The notes beneath the pieces were generated by a model. It made no database searches. It was given only the letters and a program-made list of their open reading frames with translations, and was not told the origin of the DNA. From the NCBI GenBank assembly GCA_963674975.1, contig OY771913.1, forward strand, positions 2,108,001-2,172,000: a DNA stretch of 64,000 nt, in the 5' to 3' direction. The translations under genes were made by a program, and so were the position numbers. The stretch comes from UBA4781 sp963674975 (lineage in GTDB: Bacteria; Chloroflexota; Anaerolineae; Anaerolineales; Anaerolineaceae). Of the stretch, positions 1-9,348 are shown piece after piece; position 1 is the first letter of the stretch, and each line of letters starts with the position of its first letter.

Positions 1-1071
1 CTGGTAAATATCGAGAAGATGAGAATTGAAAATCTCGTTACATCAGAATATTCGCAAAATGAGTTGGATGAATATACCTTTGAGGAATTTCAAGATAGCA
101 TCAATGGATGGGCTATCCAGAATAAAACACCTGTGCTTGTGAAGAATATTCAAAAGGATAAGAGAACGAGGGGAAAAGCGCTGGAAAGAGCGAAGAGAGA
201 AGGAAAAAGATCGGCTGCCATAGCGCCATTGGAAATATCAGGCGAATATCTCGGAACCCTGACCGTGATCAATAATAACGATAAGAGAATTTTCAATTCA
301 ACTGATCTAAATTTGATCATTCGACTGGCGGGGCAGGCATCCCTTGCTATTCAAAATGCACGTCTTTACGAAAAAGCTCAGGAAGCCGATCGTCTTAAAT
401 CAGCATTCTTGGCAAGCATGTCACATGAATTAAGAACACCTCTCAATTCGATCATTGGTTTTACGGGTATTTTGCTTCAGGGATTGGTGGGTTCCTTGAA
501 TGAAGAACAGAATAAACAATTAAAAATGGTGCAAGTAAGCGCCACACATCTTCTTGAGTTGATCAATGATGTGCTGGATATATCTAAGATTGAGGCAGGT
601 CAATTGGTAACAACAGAAGAAAAGTTTAATCTGAGAGGATCTATTGAAAAAGTTGTCAATACAATAATGCCTCTTGCAGAAAAAAAAGGACTCAAATTAT
701 CCAGTGAAATCGAGCCTGATATTGGGCAGATAACGAGTGATAGAAGACGAGTGGAACAAGTTTTATTGAATCTGATAAACAATGCCATTAAATTTACTGA
801 AAAAGGGGAAGTCAGGATTATTTCTAGGATCAAGGGAAGATGTATTGAAACCAGTATTATTGATACGGGTATCGGGATAAAAGAAGAGGACATTAAGTAC
901 TTATTCAAACCATTTCAACAGGTGAATACCGGATTGAGCAGAAAGTATGAAGGAACCGGTCTGGGACTGGCGATCTGCAAACGATTAGTGGAAAAGCTGG
1001 GAGGTGTAATTAATGTTAAGAGTGAATGGGAAAGGGGAAGCACTTTCCGTTTTACACTACCGCGTAAGTAA
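1..1071 (+). CDS. Sensor histidine kinase, GAF-HisKA-HATPase, 5' end outside window
   Basis: The reading frame is open to base 1, so the N-terminus is missing; the first ATG inside is at 19. Counting from that ATG, the C-terminal part of a GAF domain spans about residues 30-120. A short coiled linker and a HisKA domain follow, with the phospho-acceptor histidine in SHELRTPLNS near residue 137. The ATPase domain spans 240-350, with N box NLINNAIKFTEKG, G1 DTGIGIKE and G2 GTGLGLAI. No membrane segment is visible in the part present. A single-domain receiver starts 13 bp after the stop, so the two probably form a phosphorelay pair with the HD-GYP protein further on. The family is certain; the signal is unknown. 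Confidence 0.93.
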   Translation: MVNIEKMRIENLVTSEYSQNELDEYTFEEFQDSINGWAIQNKTPVLVKNIQKDKRTRGKALERAKREGKRSAAIAPLEISGEYLGTLTVINNNDKRIFNSTDLNLIIRLAGQASLAIQNARLYEKAQEADRLKSAFLASMSHELRTPLNSIIGFTGILLQGLVGSLNEEQNKQLKMVQVSATHLLELINDVLDISKIEAGQLVTTEEKFNLRGSIEKVVNTIMPLAEKKGLKLSSEIEPDIGQITSDRRRVEQVLLNLINNAIKFTEKGEVRIISRIKGRCIETSIIDTGIGIKEEDIKYLFKPFQQVNTGLSRKYEGTGLGLAICKRLVEKLGGVINVKSEWERGSTFRFTLPRK

Positions 1072-1084
1072 GAGAGAATAAACG

Positions 1085-1450
1085 ATGAAGAATATACTGA
1101 TTATTGAGGATAATGAACAAAACTTATATCTTGTCACATTTATCTTGGAGAAACATGGATATAAAGTTCTTCAAGCCCGAACAGGAGCGGAGGGGCTCGC
1201 AAAGGTAAAAAATACCAGCTTTGATATGATACTGTTGGATATTCAATTGCCTGTTATGGATGGGTATGTCGTGGCAGTTGAATTAAGAAAAGTACTGGAA
1301 AAGAAGAAAATTCCCATAATCGCTATAACTTCATACGCTATGCCGGGTGATCGTGAGAAAGCTCTTGAAGCAGGCTGTACTGATCATATTACAAAACCCA
1401 TAGACCCTGACACTTTTATTTTGAATATTGAAAAGTACTTTTCGAAGTAA
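1085..1450 (+). CDS. Single-domain response regulator (CheY-like receiver)
   Basis: The 121-residue protein consists only of a receiver domain. The acidic pocket is IIEDNE near residues 5-10, the phosphorylated Asp lies in MILLDIQLP near 52, the conserved Thr/Ser lies in AITSYA near 83, and the Lys lies in TKPID near 103. There is no output domain. It sits 13 bp after the histidine kinase and 20 bp before the multi-domain HD-GYP protein, an arrangement typical of hybrid phosphorelays, where such a receiver shuttles phosphate or acts by protein contact. Family assignment is firm; the partner is inferred from position. Confidence 0.92.
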   Translation: MKNILIIEDNEQNLYLVTFILEKHGYKVLQARTGAEGLAKVKNTSFDMILLDIQLPVMDGYVVAVELRKVLEKKKIPIIAITSYAMPGDREKALEAGCTDHITKPIDPDTFILNIEKYFSK

Positions 1451-1470
1451 TTTTTAGAAAGTGAAAAAAG

Positions 1471-3936
1471 ATGGCAACAATTTTTGTGGTAGACGATAAC
1501 GAGCAAAATCAATACCTACTTGATTTACTTTTAAAAGGGCATGGATATGATGTAGTGTTATTAAACAATGGCATCGAGGCTCTGGATGCAGCTCGCAAAT
1601 CACCGCCCAGCTTGATAATATCAGATATTCTTATGCCGGGAATGGATGGATTCGGTTTATGCCGGCAGTGGAAAACCGATAACCAATTAAAAGAAATCCC
1701 ATTTATTTTCTATACTGCAACTTACACGGATCCAAAAGATGAAGATTTTGCACTTAGTTTGGGGGCAGAACGTTTCATTCGAAAGCCTGCCGATGTAAAT
1801 GTGTTTACACAGATAATAAAAGAAGTTTTAGGGGAGTCAAAAAAGAAAAAATCGAAGGTGGATGTTGTACCGGCTGCAGAAGAAATATTTTTCAAAAAAT
1901 ATAACGAAGCTTTGATTCGTAAAATGGAAGACAAAATGCTGGAACTGGAGCAGATGAATAAGCGGTTGGCTACTCTCTTCCAAACCAGTGCGGACCTGAT
2001 ATCTGAAATACCGCAGCAAGAATTGATCGCATATATTCTTGAAAAAACTATCGCTGCAACCGAGTGTACGCACGCATTCTACTTTGAATATCTTGCGGAA
2101 GAAAAGATACTGCAGATGGAAAGTTTCATCGGATTTTCACAAAAAGAAAGCTCCAAAATGATGCGTACGATCAAATTTAAACTGGGAGAAGAAAAAGGTA
2201 CGGTTGGTTTGGTAGGTAAAAGCCACGATCCATCGATCGTAAATGATAATTTCAGCGATCCATTCTGGAAAAAGAAAGCTCCCTCATCAAGATCGGCATT
2301 GTTCTTGGCGTCTGTTTATGAGAAGAAATTGATCGGTGTTTGGGGCTTTTTAAGTGATATTCCGCAAAAATTTAATGAAAAAATAGTACGTGACCTGACA
2401 ACGATCATCAACAATGTGACTGTGGTGATTGAAAAGAACCAATTGTTTGAAAAGATAAAGCAATCGGAGCGTCGCTACCGCACCCTGGTTGAGTCATCTG
2501 TCGATGCCATTATCACCATAGATAAAATGGGAATGATAAATGATTGGAGTAAGGGAGCCGAGGATATTTTCGAATACACCAAGAAAGAGTGTTTGGGGAA
2601 ATCCATAGCTGTCCTTGTACCGGATGAGAAAAAAGGGTGGGGAGAACAAATTCTTGATGAGATCCAGGAAAAAGGCTTTAAGAATACATGGGATTTCCAG
2701 CTTCTCACAAAAACAAGCCAGCTTCTGGATGTGGAATTAACCTCAACGTATTTGGGAGTTGAGCTTGGTTTCACAATGATCATCCGCGATGTTACAAAAC
2801 GTAAACAAGAAGAGCGATTCCTGAATGCGTTGAATAAAGCATCCATAAGCACTGCTACCGCCCTGACACCCGAAGCGATCTTCACTACGATGTCAGCCCA
2901 GCTTTCGAAGTTAGATCTTTTATGCATGCTGCTGCAAATAGATAGTAAAGATGAAAGTATTTTCTCAAACAGTTTTCATTGTGGAGTATCTTCACAGCAG
3001 AAAGAAGAAGATACTGTTGAAATGATACAGGAAAACTTATCTTTTCCTATTAGCACTGTGGCACAATTTTCAAGGGTTATTCAAGAGAGGGAGTCAATTT
3101 TTGTTGAAAAACCGGATGAAATTTTAGGACATATCAATCCTAAATTCAAAAGAGCCACGCCGGATAGTGTTAAAAAATATCTGGAAAATCCGCGAATTAT
3201 TATTGCTCCATTGATTGCTGAAGAAATGGCTATCGGTATATTCATGGTGCAGTCAAAGAATTTAACTAAAAATAATATTCCAACAATAACGGCATTCGCC
3301 AATCAACTGGCGGCTGCATGGGCTAAAGCAAGATTGACAATGAAATTACAGCAAACGATGAACGGGATCATTCATACGATTGCCCTTATCGTTGAAATGC
3401 GTGATCCTTATACTGCCGGGCATCAAAAACGAGTGGGTGACCTGGCAGCTGCAATTGCAACCGAAATGAAACTTTCGCGAGAACGAGTTGAAGGATTCCG
3501 AATTGCGGGAATTATTCATGATCTGGGGAAAATTGTGGTTCCCGCAGAAATTCTCAGTAAACCAGGAAAATTAAGTGCCATTGAATACAATCTGGTGAAG
3601 ATGCATCCGCAGGTAGGATTTGATATGTTGAAAGGGATTGAATTTCCATGGCCATTAGCGCAAGTTGTTTTTCAGCACCATGAACGAATGGATGGCTCAG
3701 GGTATCCGCAGGGATTAAAAGGGGAGGACATTATCCTTGGAGCAAGGATAATTGCTGTGGCAGATGTTGTGGAGGCAATGTCTTCACATCGTCCTTATCG
3801 ACCGGCGCTGGGATTCACTTTTGCGAAAGAAGAAATTTTAAAGAATAAAGGGATCTTGTATGATACGGAGGTGGTGGATGCATGTATCAATGTGTTTGAA
3901 ATGGGTTATACACTGCCAGAGGGAACGAATACATAG
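1471..3936 (+). CDS. Receiver-GAF-PAS-GAF-HD-GYP protein, predicted c-di-GMP phosphodiesterase
   Basis: The protein has 821 residues. Domains in order are a receiver (1-120, Asp in IISDILMPGMDG), a GAF-like region (about 165-325), a PAS domain (335-450, starting ERRYRTLVESSVDAIIT), a second GAF-like region (455-625) and an HD-GYP domain (625-810). The HD-GYP motifs are intact: GIIHDLGK, HP in KMHPQVG, FQHHERMDGSGYP and an AVADVVEAMSS segment. HD-GYP enzymes hydrolyse c-di-GMP to pGpG or GMP, and some act on 3',3'-cGAMP. The phospho-signal from the upstream kinase or receiver probably controls it. A GEMM-type riboswitch lies 37 kb away in the same window. Domain order is seen directly; activity is inferred from intact motifs. 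Confidence 0.93.
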   Translation: MATIFVVDDNEQNQYLLDLLLKGHGYDVVLLNNGIEALDAARKSPPSLIISDILMPGMDGFGLCRQWKTDNQLKEIPFIFYTATYTDPKDEDFALSLGAERFIRKPADVNVFTQIIKEVLGESKKKKSKVDVVPAAEEIFFKKYNEALIRKMEDKMLELEQMNKRLATLFQTSADLISEIPQQELIAYILEKTIAATECTHAFYFEYLAEEKILQMESFIGFSQKESSKMMRTIKFKLGEEKGTVGLVGKSHDPSIVNDNFSDPFWKKKAPSSRSALFLASVYEKKLIGVWGFLSDIPQKFNEKIVRDLTTIINNVTVVIEKNQLFEKIKQSERRYRTLVESSVDAIITIDKMGMINDWSKGAEDIFEYTKKECLGKSIAVLVPDEKKGWGEQILDEIQEKGFKNTWDFQLLTKTSQLLDVELTSTYLGVELGFTMIIRDVTKRKQEERFLNALNKASISTATALTPEAIFTTMSAQLSKLDLLCMLLQIDSKDESIFSNSFHCGVSSQQKEEDTVEMIQENLSFPISTVAQFSRVIQERESIFVEKPDEILGHINPKFKRATPDSVKKYLENPRIIIAPLIAEEMAIGIFMVQSKNLTKNNIPTITAFANQLAAAWAKARLTMKLQQTMNGIIHTIALIVEMRDPYTAGHQKRVGDLAAAIATEMKLSRERVEGFRIAGIIHDLGKIVVPAEILSKPGKLSAIEYNLVKMHPQVGFDMLKGIEFPWPLAQVVFQHHERMDGSGYPQGLKGEDIILGARIIAVADVVEAMSSHRPYRPALGFTFAKEEILKNKGILYDTEVVDACINVFEMGYTLPEGTNT

Positions 3937-4120
3937 ATTCTAAATATGCTTTATTTACACGAAAGAGGATCGGGATTTGGCAGGAAGAGTAATTAGAGGT
4001 AACTTCAAAAATCAATGATGGAAATTTTTTGTCGTTTTTGTATAATTTCAAATACATAAAAAAACGCTTCTTCAATCTAAACAACATTCTTATTAATAAG
4101 TTCTTTGAAAGGAGTAAGCC

Positions 4121-4336
4121 ATGCATATTTCACAATTTGCGGACGATCTAACCTGCCAGCACTGCTGGAAATCACAGAAAGCAAAAGAATGGCCGATCAA
4201 TGGAGACCATGTCCCATTTTTTTATCAAAAAGAGCCGGGAAATTTTAATTTGGAGTTAACCTGCCCGCATTGCGGAAAGGTTTGGTATGTGGTTTGGGAC
4301 GATAATCCCGGTCCCATTGAACCATTGTTTTTCTAA
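4121..4336 (+). CDS. Small zinc-ribbon protein of unknown function
   Basis: The 71-residue protein carries two CxxC pairs, CQHC near residue 13 and CPHC near residue 49, that can bind one zinc. A Trp-rich C-terminus (WYVVWDDNPGP) follows. A ribosome site (AAGGAG) precedes the ATG by 7 bases. It stands alone, with about 180 bp of AT-rich DNA on each side. I do not recognise a named family. The layout resembles small cytoplasmic zinc-ribbon proteins, but no function can be given. Confidence 0.75.
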   Translation: MHISQFADDLTCQHCWKSQKAKEWPINGDHVPFFYQKEPGNFNLELTCPHCGKVWYVVWDDNPGPIEPLFF

Positions 4337-4529
4337 AAGAATCCTGCGAGAATTTTCTTGATCGTGTAGTTTTTATACTGCAATAAAAAGTACTCCAAAC
4401 AAAATCAATTTTTGCCCCTGCTAATTAAGCCTGATGAGGGAGCTTATATTTTTCTGCATAATTATCTATAATGATTTAGATATTTATTAGTATCTTATTT
4501 GCATATCAGAATTAAGAGGAGTTTATACG

Positions 4530-5018
4530 ATGGGACTATTTGGACCAAAAAAAATTGAAGGCACGGGTGATTCAATTGCCGCTGACGTGTTGCGAACAAA
4601 AATGCTGGATCTGTTTCCACAATCAGGTGAAGTAAATCAAAATCTTTCGATCGAGATGAACGATAAATTTCCGCAGGGTTTTACTGCAGTGTGGAAAATG
4701 TATACCAAGGAACCTCAAGAAAATAATTCGTTTAGATTTAATTATTTTTTGTATACTTTCACTTTAACTGTGGATGTTGATATAAAAGAAAAAGCAGTTC
4801 ATTTGAAAACGAAGAACTTTTCAAAATCCGCGCGTGTTCCCGAGGGAGAAAAAGTGTTTGATCCCTGGTACAGTCAGGTGAAAATTGGTAAATTGGCAGA
4901 TCTGCAGGGAGAGATTAAAAAAGAGGGATTGATAAGGGTATACACTTACTCTAATAAGAAATTGCTGCAGCCTTTGGTGGATTGCATCACTGAAAATGGA
5001 TGGAGTGTGTATCTTTAG
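4530..5018 (+). CDS. Hypothetical protein, 162 residues
   Basis: This is a soluble protein without a signal peptide or membrane segment. It starts MGLFGPKKIEGTG and has alternating charged and aromatic residues consistent with a beta-rich fold (FRFNYFLYTFTLTVDVDI). The start is supported by AGAGGAG 11 bases upstream of the ATG. I do not recognise the family. It is a single-gene unit between the small zinc-ribbon gene and the DUF1295 gene, all on the plus strand with gaps of 126-193 bp, so co-transcription is uncertain. Confidence 0.65.
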   Translation: MGLFGPKKIEGTGDSIAADVLRTKMLDLFPQSGEVNQNLSIEMNDKFPQGFTAVWKMYTKEPQENNSFRFNYFLYTFTLTVDVDIKEKAVHLKTKNFSKSARVPEGEKVFDPWYSQVKIGKLADLQGEIKKEGLIRVYTYSNKKLLQPLVDCITENGWSVYL

Positions 5019-5143
5019 ATGGATACTGTGAAAGATTAAATTAAGAGAATTCATCTGGATGATTTGTAAAATGTAAATGATAATGCACTGCTGTTTCATT
5101 GGTTTGTTCTTATCCGGGTAAATGAAAAAAGAAGGAATGAGAG

Positions 5144-6025
5144 ATGAAAAAAGAAGATCGCAGTGCATTGATAACAATTCTATTGAGCATTTTATTGGGA
5201 GTTGGTTTAGCATTTGCGGGTGGGCGGAGCAGTGTCAAGGTAAATGGAATACCCGTATTCGCACTTTGCACGGCTGCTGCTTTTCTGATGCAGTGGATTG
5301 TTTTTATTCCTGCGTTCATTAAACAGACGGAAAAATTCTTCGATATCACCGGCAGTCTGACTTACATCCTGGTTGTTTTGCTGGCGGGTTATTTCGGCGG
5401 TCATAAAGGTATCCGCTCATTTCTGGTGATGGGAATGGTGATCTTCTGGGCTGCCAGATTGGGAGCATATCTGTTCACCCGTATCCAGCGCAGTGGGAAA
5501 GACGAACGATTTGATGTGATCAAATCTTCATTCTGGCGTTTTCTGCAAACATGGACAATACAGGGATTATGGATATCTTTTACTCTGGCAGCCGCACTCG
5601 TAGTTCTGACATCCGAGATACAGACTGGATGGGATATCTTTATTGTGATCGGCGGATTGTTGTGGTTGATTGGATTCACGACTGAGGTTGTCGCTGATAC
5701 ACAAAAGAGTATTTTCAAAGGAGATCCGAAAAATAAAGGGAAGTTTATTAAAAAGGGGTTGTGGTCCTGGTCACGACATCCAAATTATTTTGGAGAGATC
5801 ACTCTATGGATTGGGATAGCGCTCATCGCACTACCGGTGTTGAAGGGTTGGCAGTGGATCGCACTGGTCTCACCGCTTTTTGTGATTTTTCTGTTAACGA
5901 AGGTAAGCGGAATTCCTATACTTGAAAAGCGGGCAGATGAAAAATGGGGTGGACAGCCTGAGTATGAGGCATACAAGTCAGCTACTTCTATTCTCATCCC
6001 TCTTCCACCTCGCGGAAAGAAGTGA
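5144..6025 (+). CDS. DUF1295 / steroid 5-alpha-reductase-like membrane protein
   Basis: The protein has 293 residues and seven or so hydrophobic segments. The signature of the DUF1295 family lies near residues 205-225 (GLWSWSRHPNYFGEITLW), followed by a C-terminal W-G..PEYE.YK motif. This family is related to integral-membrane reductases and isoprenylcysteine methyltransferases that use NADPH or SAM. The substrate here is unknown. The start at 5144 is preceded by GAATGAGAGATG with a weak ribosome site; an ATG at 5122 is in another frame. The gene converges on the methyltransferase on the opposite strand, with 2 bp between the stops. Family is confident, reaction not. Confidence 0.85.
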   Translation: MKKEDRSALITILLSILLGVGLAFAGGRSSVKVNGIPVFALCTAAAFLMQWIVFIPAFIKQTEKFFDITGSLTYILVVLLAGYFGGHKGIRSFLVMGMVIFWAARLGAYLFTRIQRSGKDERFDVIKSSFWRFLQTWTIQGLWISFTLAAALVVLTSEIQTGWDIFIVIGGLLWLIGFTTEVVADTQKSIFKGDPKNKGKFIKKGLWSWSRHPNYFGEITLWIGIALIALPVLKGWQWIALVSPLFVIFLLTKVSGIPILEKRADEKWGGQPEYEAYKSATSILIPLPPRGKK

Positions 6026-6027
6026 AG

Positions 6028-6837
6028 TTATTTCTTCGCTTTGATGACCTGATAGAATCCCCATCGGTTCTGCATATGGGTATCGATCCATTTGAAGATC
6101 GGTTTAAAAATTATTAGCCAGGATTGAAAATCTATCAGGCGGGCGAATCCGGGTTGGTAATTCCGAACAGCAGTGTCCTGAAATGCTGAGAAAAGCTTTA
6201 GAGATTCTTTATTGCTGTATGCGTTCATGATGGGCACATCCAGTAATTCCTGGATCGCGGTGCCCTGTGGTGCGACTGCATTGTTTTTTGTGATACGTTC
6301 TTTACCTGAATGCTTTTTAATAAATTCTGAAATGGTACGGATGGTTTTCGTCAGCCACCACTTGGGATTTCCGCGGCGGTAAAGCATGATGGTGATTTTT
6401 CCGTTTGGTTTTAAAATGCGGATTATTTCATTGATGCCATTTTTGATACTGGGTGTATGATGGAGCACCCCGATAGAAAGCACAATATCAAACATGGAAT
6501 TTTTAAAAGGCAGGTTTTCCGCATCAGCCTGAACATAAGAGATCTTTTGCTGTACTCCCATTTCCTGTGAACCACGTTTCGCTACCTGTAAAGAAGAAAA
6601 GGACATATCGATGCCGATCACCCTGGCATTTCTTTGAGCAGCGAGGTTGCACATCACCCCCTGCCCGCAGCCAATATCGATGAATGTTTTCCCACTAAAT
6701 GAAATCGGGGCAGTGATCTCAAGCAGATAGGGTTCGGTTTTCAAATACCATTCGGTAAATTGTCTGTAATCAGTCCATTTCCCGCCACACGGATTCTGGT
6801 TCCAAAAAGCTGCGCCATCATTTTTGACAGAGTTCAT
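6028..6837 (-). CDS. Class I SAM-dependent methyltransferase
   Basis: The SAM-binding motif I is TFIDIGCGQGVMCNLA, motif II ends in VIGIDMSF, and a UbiE-like segment follows (DAENLPFKNSMFDIVLSIGVLHH). The N-terminus carries AAFWNQNPCGGKW, typical of small-molecule or lipid methyltransferases of this type. I place the start at the ATG at 6837, just before the conserved region. The frame stays open to 7038, where only TTG is available, and an ATG also lies at 6957. None of these has a strong ribosome site, so the N-terminus is uncertain. The substrate is unknown. Confidence 0.8.
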   Translation of the reverse strand: MNSVKNDGAAFWNQNPCGGKWTDYRQFTEWYLKTEPYLLEITAPISFSGKTFIDIGCGQGVMCNLAAQRNARVIGIDMSFSSLQVAKRGSQEMGVQQKISYVQADAENLPFKNSMFDIVLSIGVLHHTPSIKNGINEIIRILKPNGKITIMLYRRGNPKWWLTKTIRTISEFIKKHSGKERITKNNAVAPQGTAIQELLDVPIMNAYSNKESLKLFSAFQDTAVRNYQPGFARLIDFQSWLIIFKPIFKWIDTHMQNRWGFYQVIKAKK

Positions 6838-7092
6838 AGCAAGATTATAACCATGTAACTTATGGTTTGGAAAAATTGCATCTAAAAAGTTGATTTTAAA
6901 AGCTATAAAAAATTTGAAAAATTCATATAATAAAAGATGAAACTTGGTTCTTCCCATCCTGACTTCTGGTGAATACTCCAGTGCTTTTAATACCAAGTCT
7001 ACTAGATAGCAATTTATAAAGTTCGGAGGGATGATCAATGTTTTCTATTATTAAATTCCTGGTTGTAGTTTATAAAAAGCCAATTCTAAAAT

Positions 7093-7125
7093 AGATGATC
7101 AAAAATATTTTTGACCATCTTTTTT
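7093..7125 (+). terminator. Hairpin with T-run upstream of the TPR gene
   Basis: A 13-bp stem (7093-7105 with 7108-7120) with one A-C mismatch and a two-base loop is followed by a T-run. No plus-strand gene directly upstream needs ending here, so it may be an attenuator for the gene at 7180 or a chance AT-rich palindrome. Confidence 0.35.
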
Positions 7126-7179
7126 AATTCTCATCAAGAAAACAATTCAATAATTTATAAAGAAAGGAATTGCTTAGAA

Positions 7180-9348
7180 ATGGCTAATTGCGATATCTGT
7201 AACCGAGTGGGTATGGGTACTATTGTCAAAGCCCGTGACATGAGCGCGGCTGTAGCGAAGGGATTTGATCCCTTTAAATTGGGTCTCGCTTCACAAGCGA
7301 TGATGATTTCAGATGCATTTGGGCTTGGTCCGAACACGTATCCAGCAATGTGGCGAATATCCGCTATCAGCGGTCCACTTTCCAAGACTGATTGGAATAT
7401 TTGTGATAACTGTATGATAAAGTTGAGACCTTATCTTGAGAAGAGTTTGACCGTAGAAAAGAAGAAACTTACATCGACAGGGAAACTCTCAGAAGTGGAT
7501 AAGAAAAAAACTATAGAAAGTAAATCTGTAGCGACCCCAGTCAAGAAAAATAAACCTGAGGAGATAAAATCTCCACTTGCCAAGAAAGAGTCCATTCCAC
7601 CAGATCAAGAAAAACCAACTCCAGGTGCAGAAAAAATTACGGGATCTCAAGATGAAAAAGAGATAAAAAAATCTCCGCCAGAGACCAAAAGTACAAATAA
7701 GCGAGATTCAAATATTTCTCAAAAAATCTGGTTGATATTGGCTAACTTTAACCTGACAGGATTGGGTTATTGGTTGAGTGGACAAAAAAACCACGGTTAT
7801 ATCTTTGTTGGCGCTGGTCTTTTCTTGCTTGTGATGGGTCATTTGTTGAATGCTTCAAAGAATCCTCTGGTATGGGCTTTTCTATTCTCAGCTATGGCTC
7901 TAGCGATGGCAGTTGATCTGTGGATTTTGATACGGGAAAAAGAAGTTAAACTTCCAGATTTCATCCGAAAATCTCCCACCTTGCTGCCAGTATTGGCACT
8001 ATTGATCAATGTTGTTTTTTATGGGGGCTTTTTCCTTTACCGCTCTTCCGGACAGAAGCTGTATGAAAGTGGAATGGAAGCCTATCGGGAGGGAAATTTT
8101 TCCAGCGCGTTTGGAAACTGGTACACGTTTGCACATACCTACCGGCTCTCCTTAAATAAGAATGTCTCCGAGGTAAGGGATCCGCTGGAGGAGGTGGCAT
8201 TACTGGTGACGATTAAGGCTCAAATCGATGATGCTGATTTTGTCGGGGCGTTTACTTCTATGCGGCAATTCAGAGTTCTTTTCCCGGAATCAACATTGAT
8301 CAGCACGATGGCAGATATGGGAATGGATGCCTATTTAGCCTGGGCAGAACAGTTGGACGCACAGGATGATTTTGATGAAGGATTGAAAAAATTAACCAGG
8401 ATTGCGACCCATTATCCTGTCCAGATGGCAGCCCGGCAGGAAGAAATGGATACTCACTTTAGCGCGCATTATATGGCATGGGGTGATTATCTCTTTACCC
8501 AGGCTGATTTTGCCGGATCTGTGGAAAAATATGAACTCCTGCTTGCCACCTATCCAGATTCGGATGAAGCAGAACAAGCTTACGAACAGGCGGCGCTGAG
8601 TTATCTCGAATGGTCAGATCAGCTTAATGAACAGCAGCAATATGAAGACGCTGCGCTAAAATTGGAACAGGTAATAGAGAATTATGCCGATTCAACCGCA
8701 CTGGCAGATTCTATGGAACGTCTGCCGGAAGCATATCTGGCGTGGGGAGAGGAACTAAGTGAACAGCAGCAGTACCTTCTAGCCCTGGAAAAATATTCGG
8801 CGATCAAAGATCTGGATATCGATGCGAATCTAAGAGAAGATACCGAAGAACAATATGAAGCTACCCTGCTGCTTTTAGCTTACGATACGGGAACAGATGG
8901 GAGTGCGGTTGTTGCAGAAGCCAAGAAACAGGCATGCGATGGAGAAATTCCTACCAATCCATCAGTTGGTTTATTGAAAGATGAATCTCCTAAAGTGCAG
9001 AGCTGTTCTATCAATTACATGGCTTCTTATCCCGCCTGGCTATCCACTGACTTGACAGCAACCTCACCGGGAGAATTCCGTTATGTGATCATAGGTGAGG
9101 GAAGCAGCCGGGTGGTGCAGACCTGTGCTTATGATGGCGGATATAAATTGGAAAGAAGACAGATCTATAATGATTTATCCATTGTGGATATTCTGACCGG
9201 GGAAGTGGTCGCTGAGCGAACATTTTATGGACCTGCTCCAGAATCCTGCCCGTTTGTTTATATCTTTCACAGTACTACCGATTGGCTTGTGGGGGATCTT
9301 GTAGATGAAGATACGATTAATGAATGGATTGAACAGGAGCTGCAATGA
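7180..9348 (+). CDS. Zinc-ribbon, multi-pass membrane and TPR-like repeat protein
   Basis: The protein has 722 residues. The start at the ATG at 7180 is chosen because AGAAAGGA lies 11 bases upstream and because the conserved N-terminus begins there (CDIC near residue 4, a second pair CDNC near residue 81). A Lys/Pro/Ser-rich linker (about 95-190) leads to three or four membrane helices (195-300). A long outer or lumenal region with tetratricopeptide-like repeats follows (Y..G.....A...Y......YP.S), each about 60-70 residues long and rich in YLAWGEEL-type turns, then a C-terminal globular part. It overlaps the propeller lipoprotein by 4 bp (ATGA), so the two are translated together and probably act together at the envelope. 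Function is unknown. Confidence 0.8.
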   Translation: MANCDICNRVGMGTIVKARDMSAAVAKGFDPFKLGLASQAMMISDAFGLGPNTYPAMWRISAISGPLSKTDWNICDNCMIKLRPYLEKSLTVEKKKLTSTGKLSEVDKKKTIESKSVATPVKKNKPEEIKSPLAKKESIPPDQEKPTPGAEKITGSQDEKEIKKSPPETKSTNKRDSNISQKIWLILANFNLTGLGYWLSGQKNHGYIFVGAGLFLLVMGHLLNASKNPLVWAFLFSAMALAMAVDLWILIREKEVKLPDFIRKSPTLLPVLALLINVVFYGGFFLYRSSGQKLYESGMEAYREGNFSSAFGNWYTFAHTYRLSLNKNVSEVRDPLEEVALLVTIKAQIDDADFVGAFTSMRQFRVLFPESTLISTMADMGMDAYLAWAEQLDAQDDFDEGLKKLTRIATHYPVQMAARQEEMDTHFSAHYMAWGDYLFTQADFAGSVEKYELLLATYPDSDEAEQAYEQAALSYLEWSDQLNEQQQYEDAALKLEQVIENYADSTALADSMERLPEAYLAWGEELSEQQQYLLALEKYSAIKDLDIDANLREDTEEQYEATLLLLAYDTGTDGSAVVAEAKKQACDGEIPTNPSVGLLKDESPKVQSCSINYMASYPAWLSTDLTATSPGEFRYVIIGEGSSRVVQTCAYDGGYKLERRQIYNDLSIVDILTGEVVAERTFYGPAPESCPFVYIFHSTTDWLVGDLVDEDTINEWIEQELQ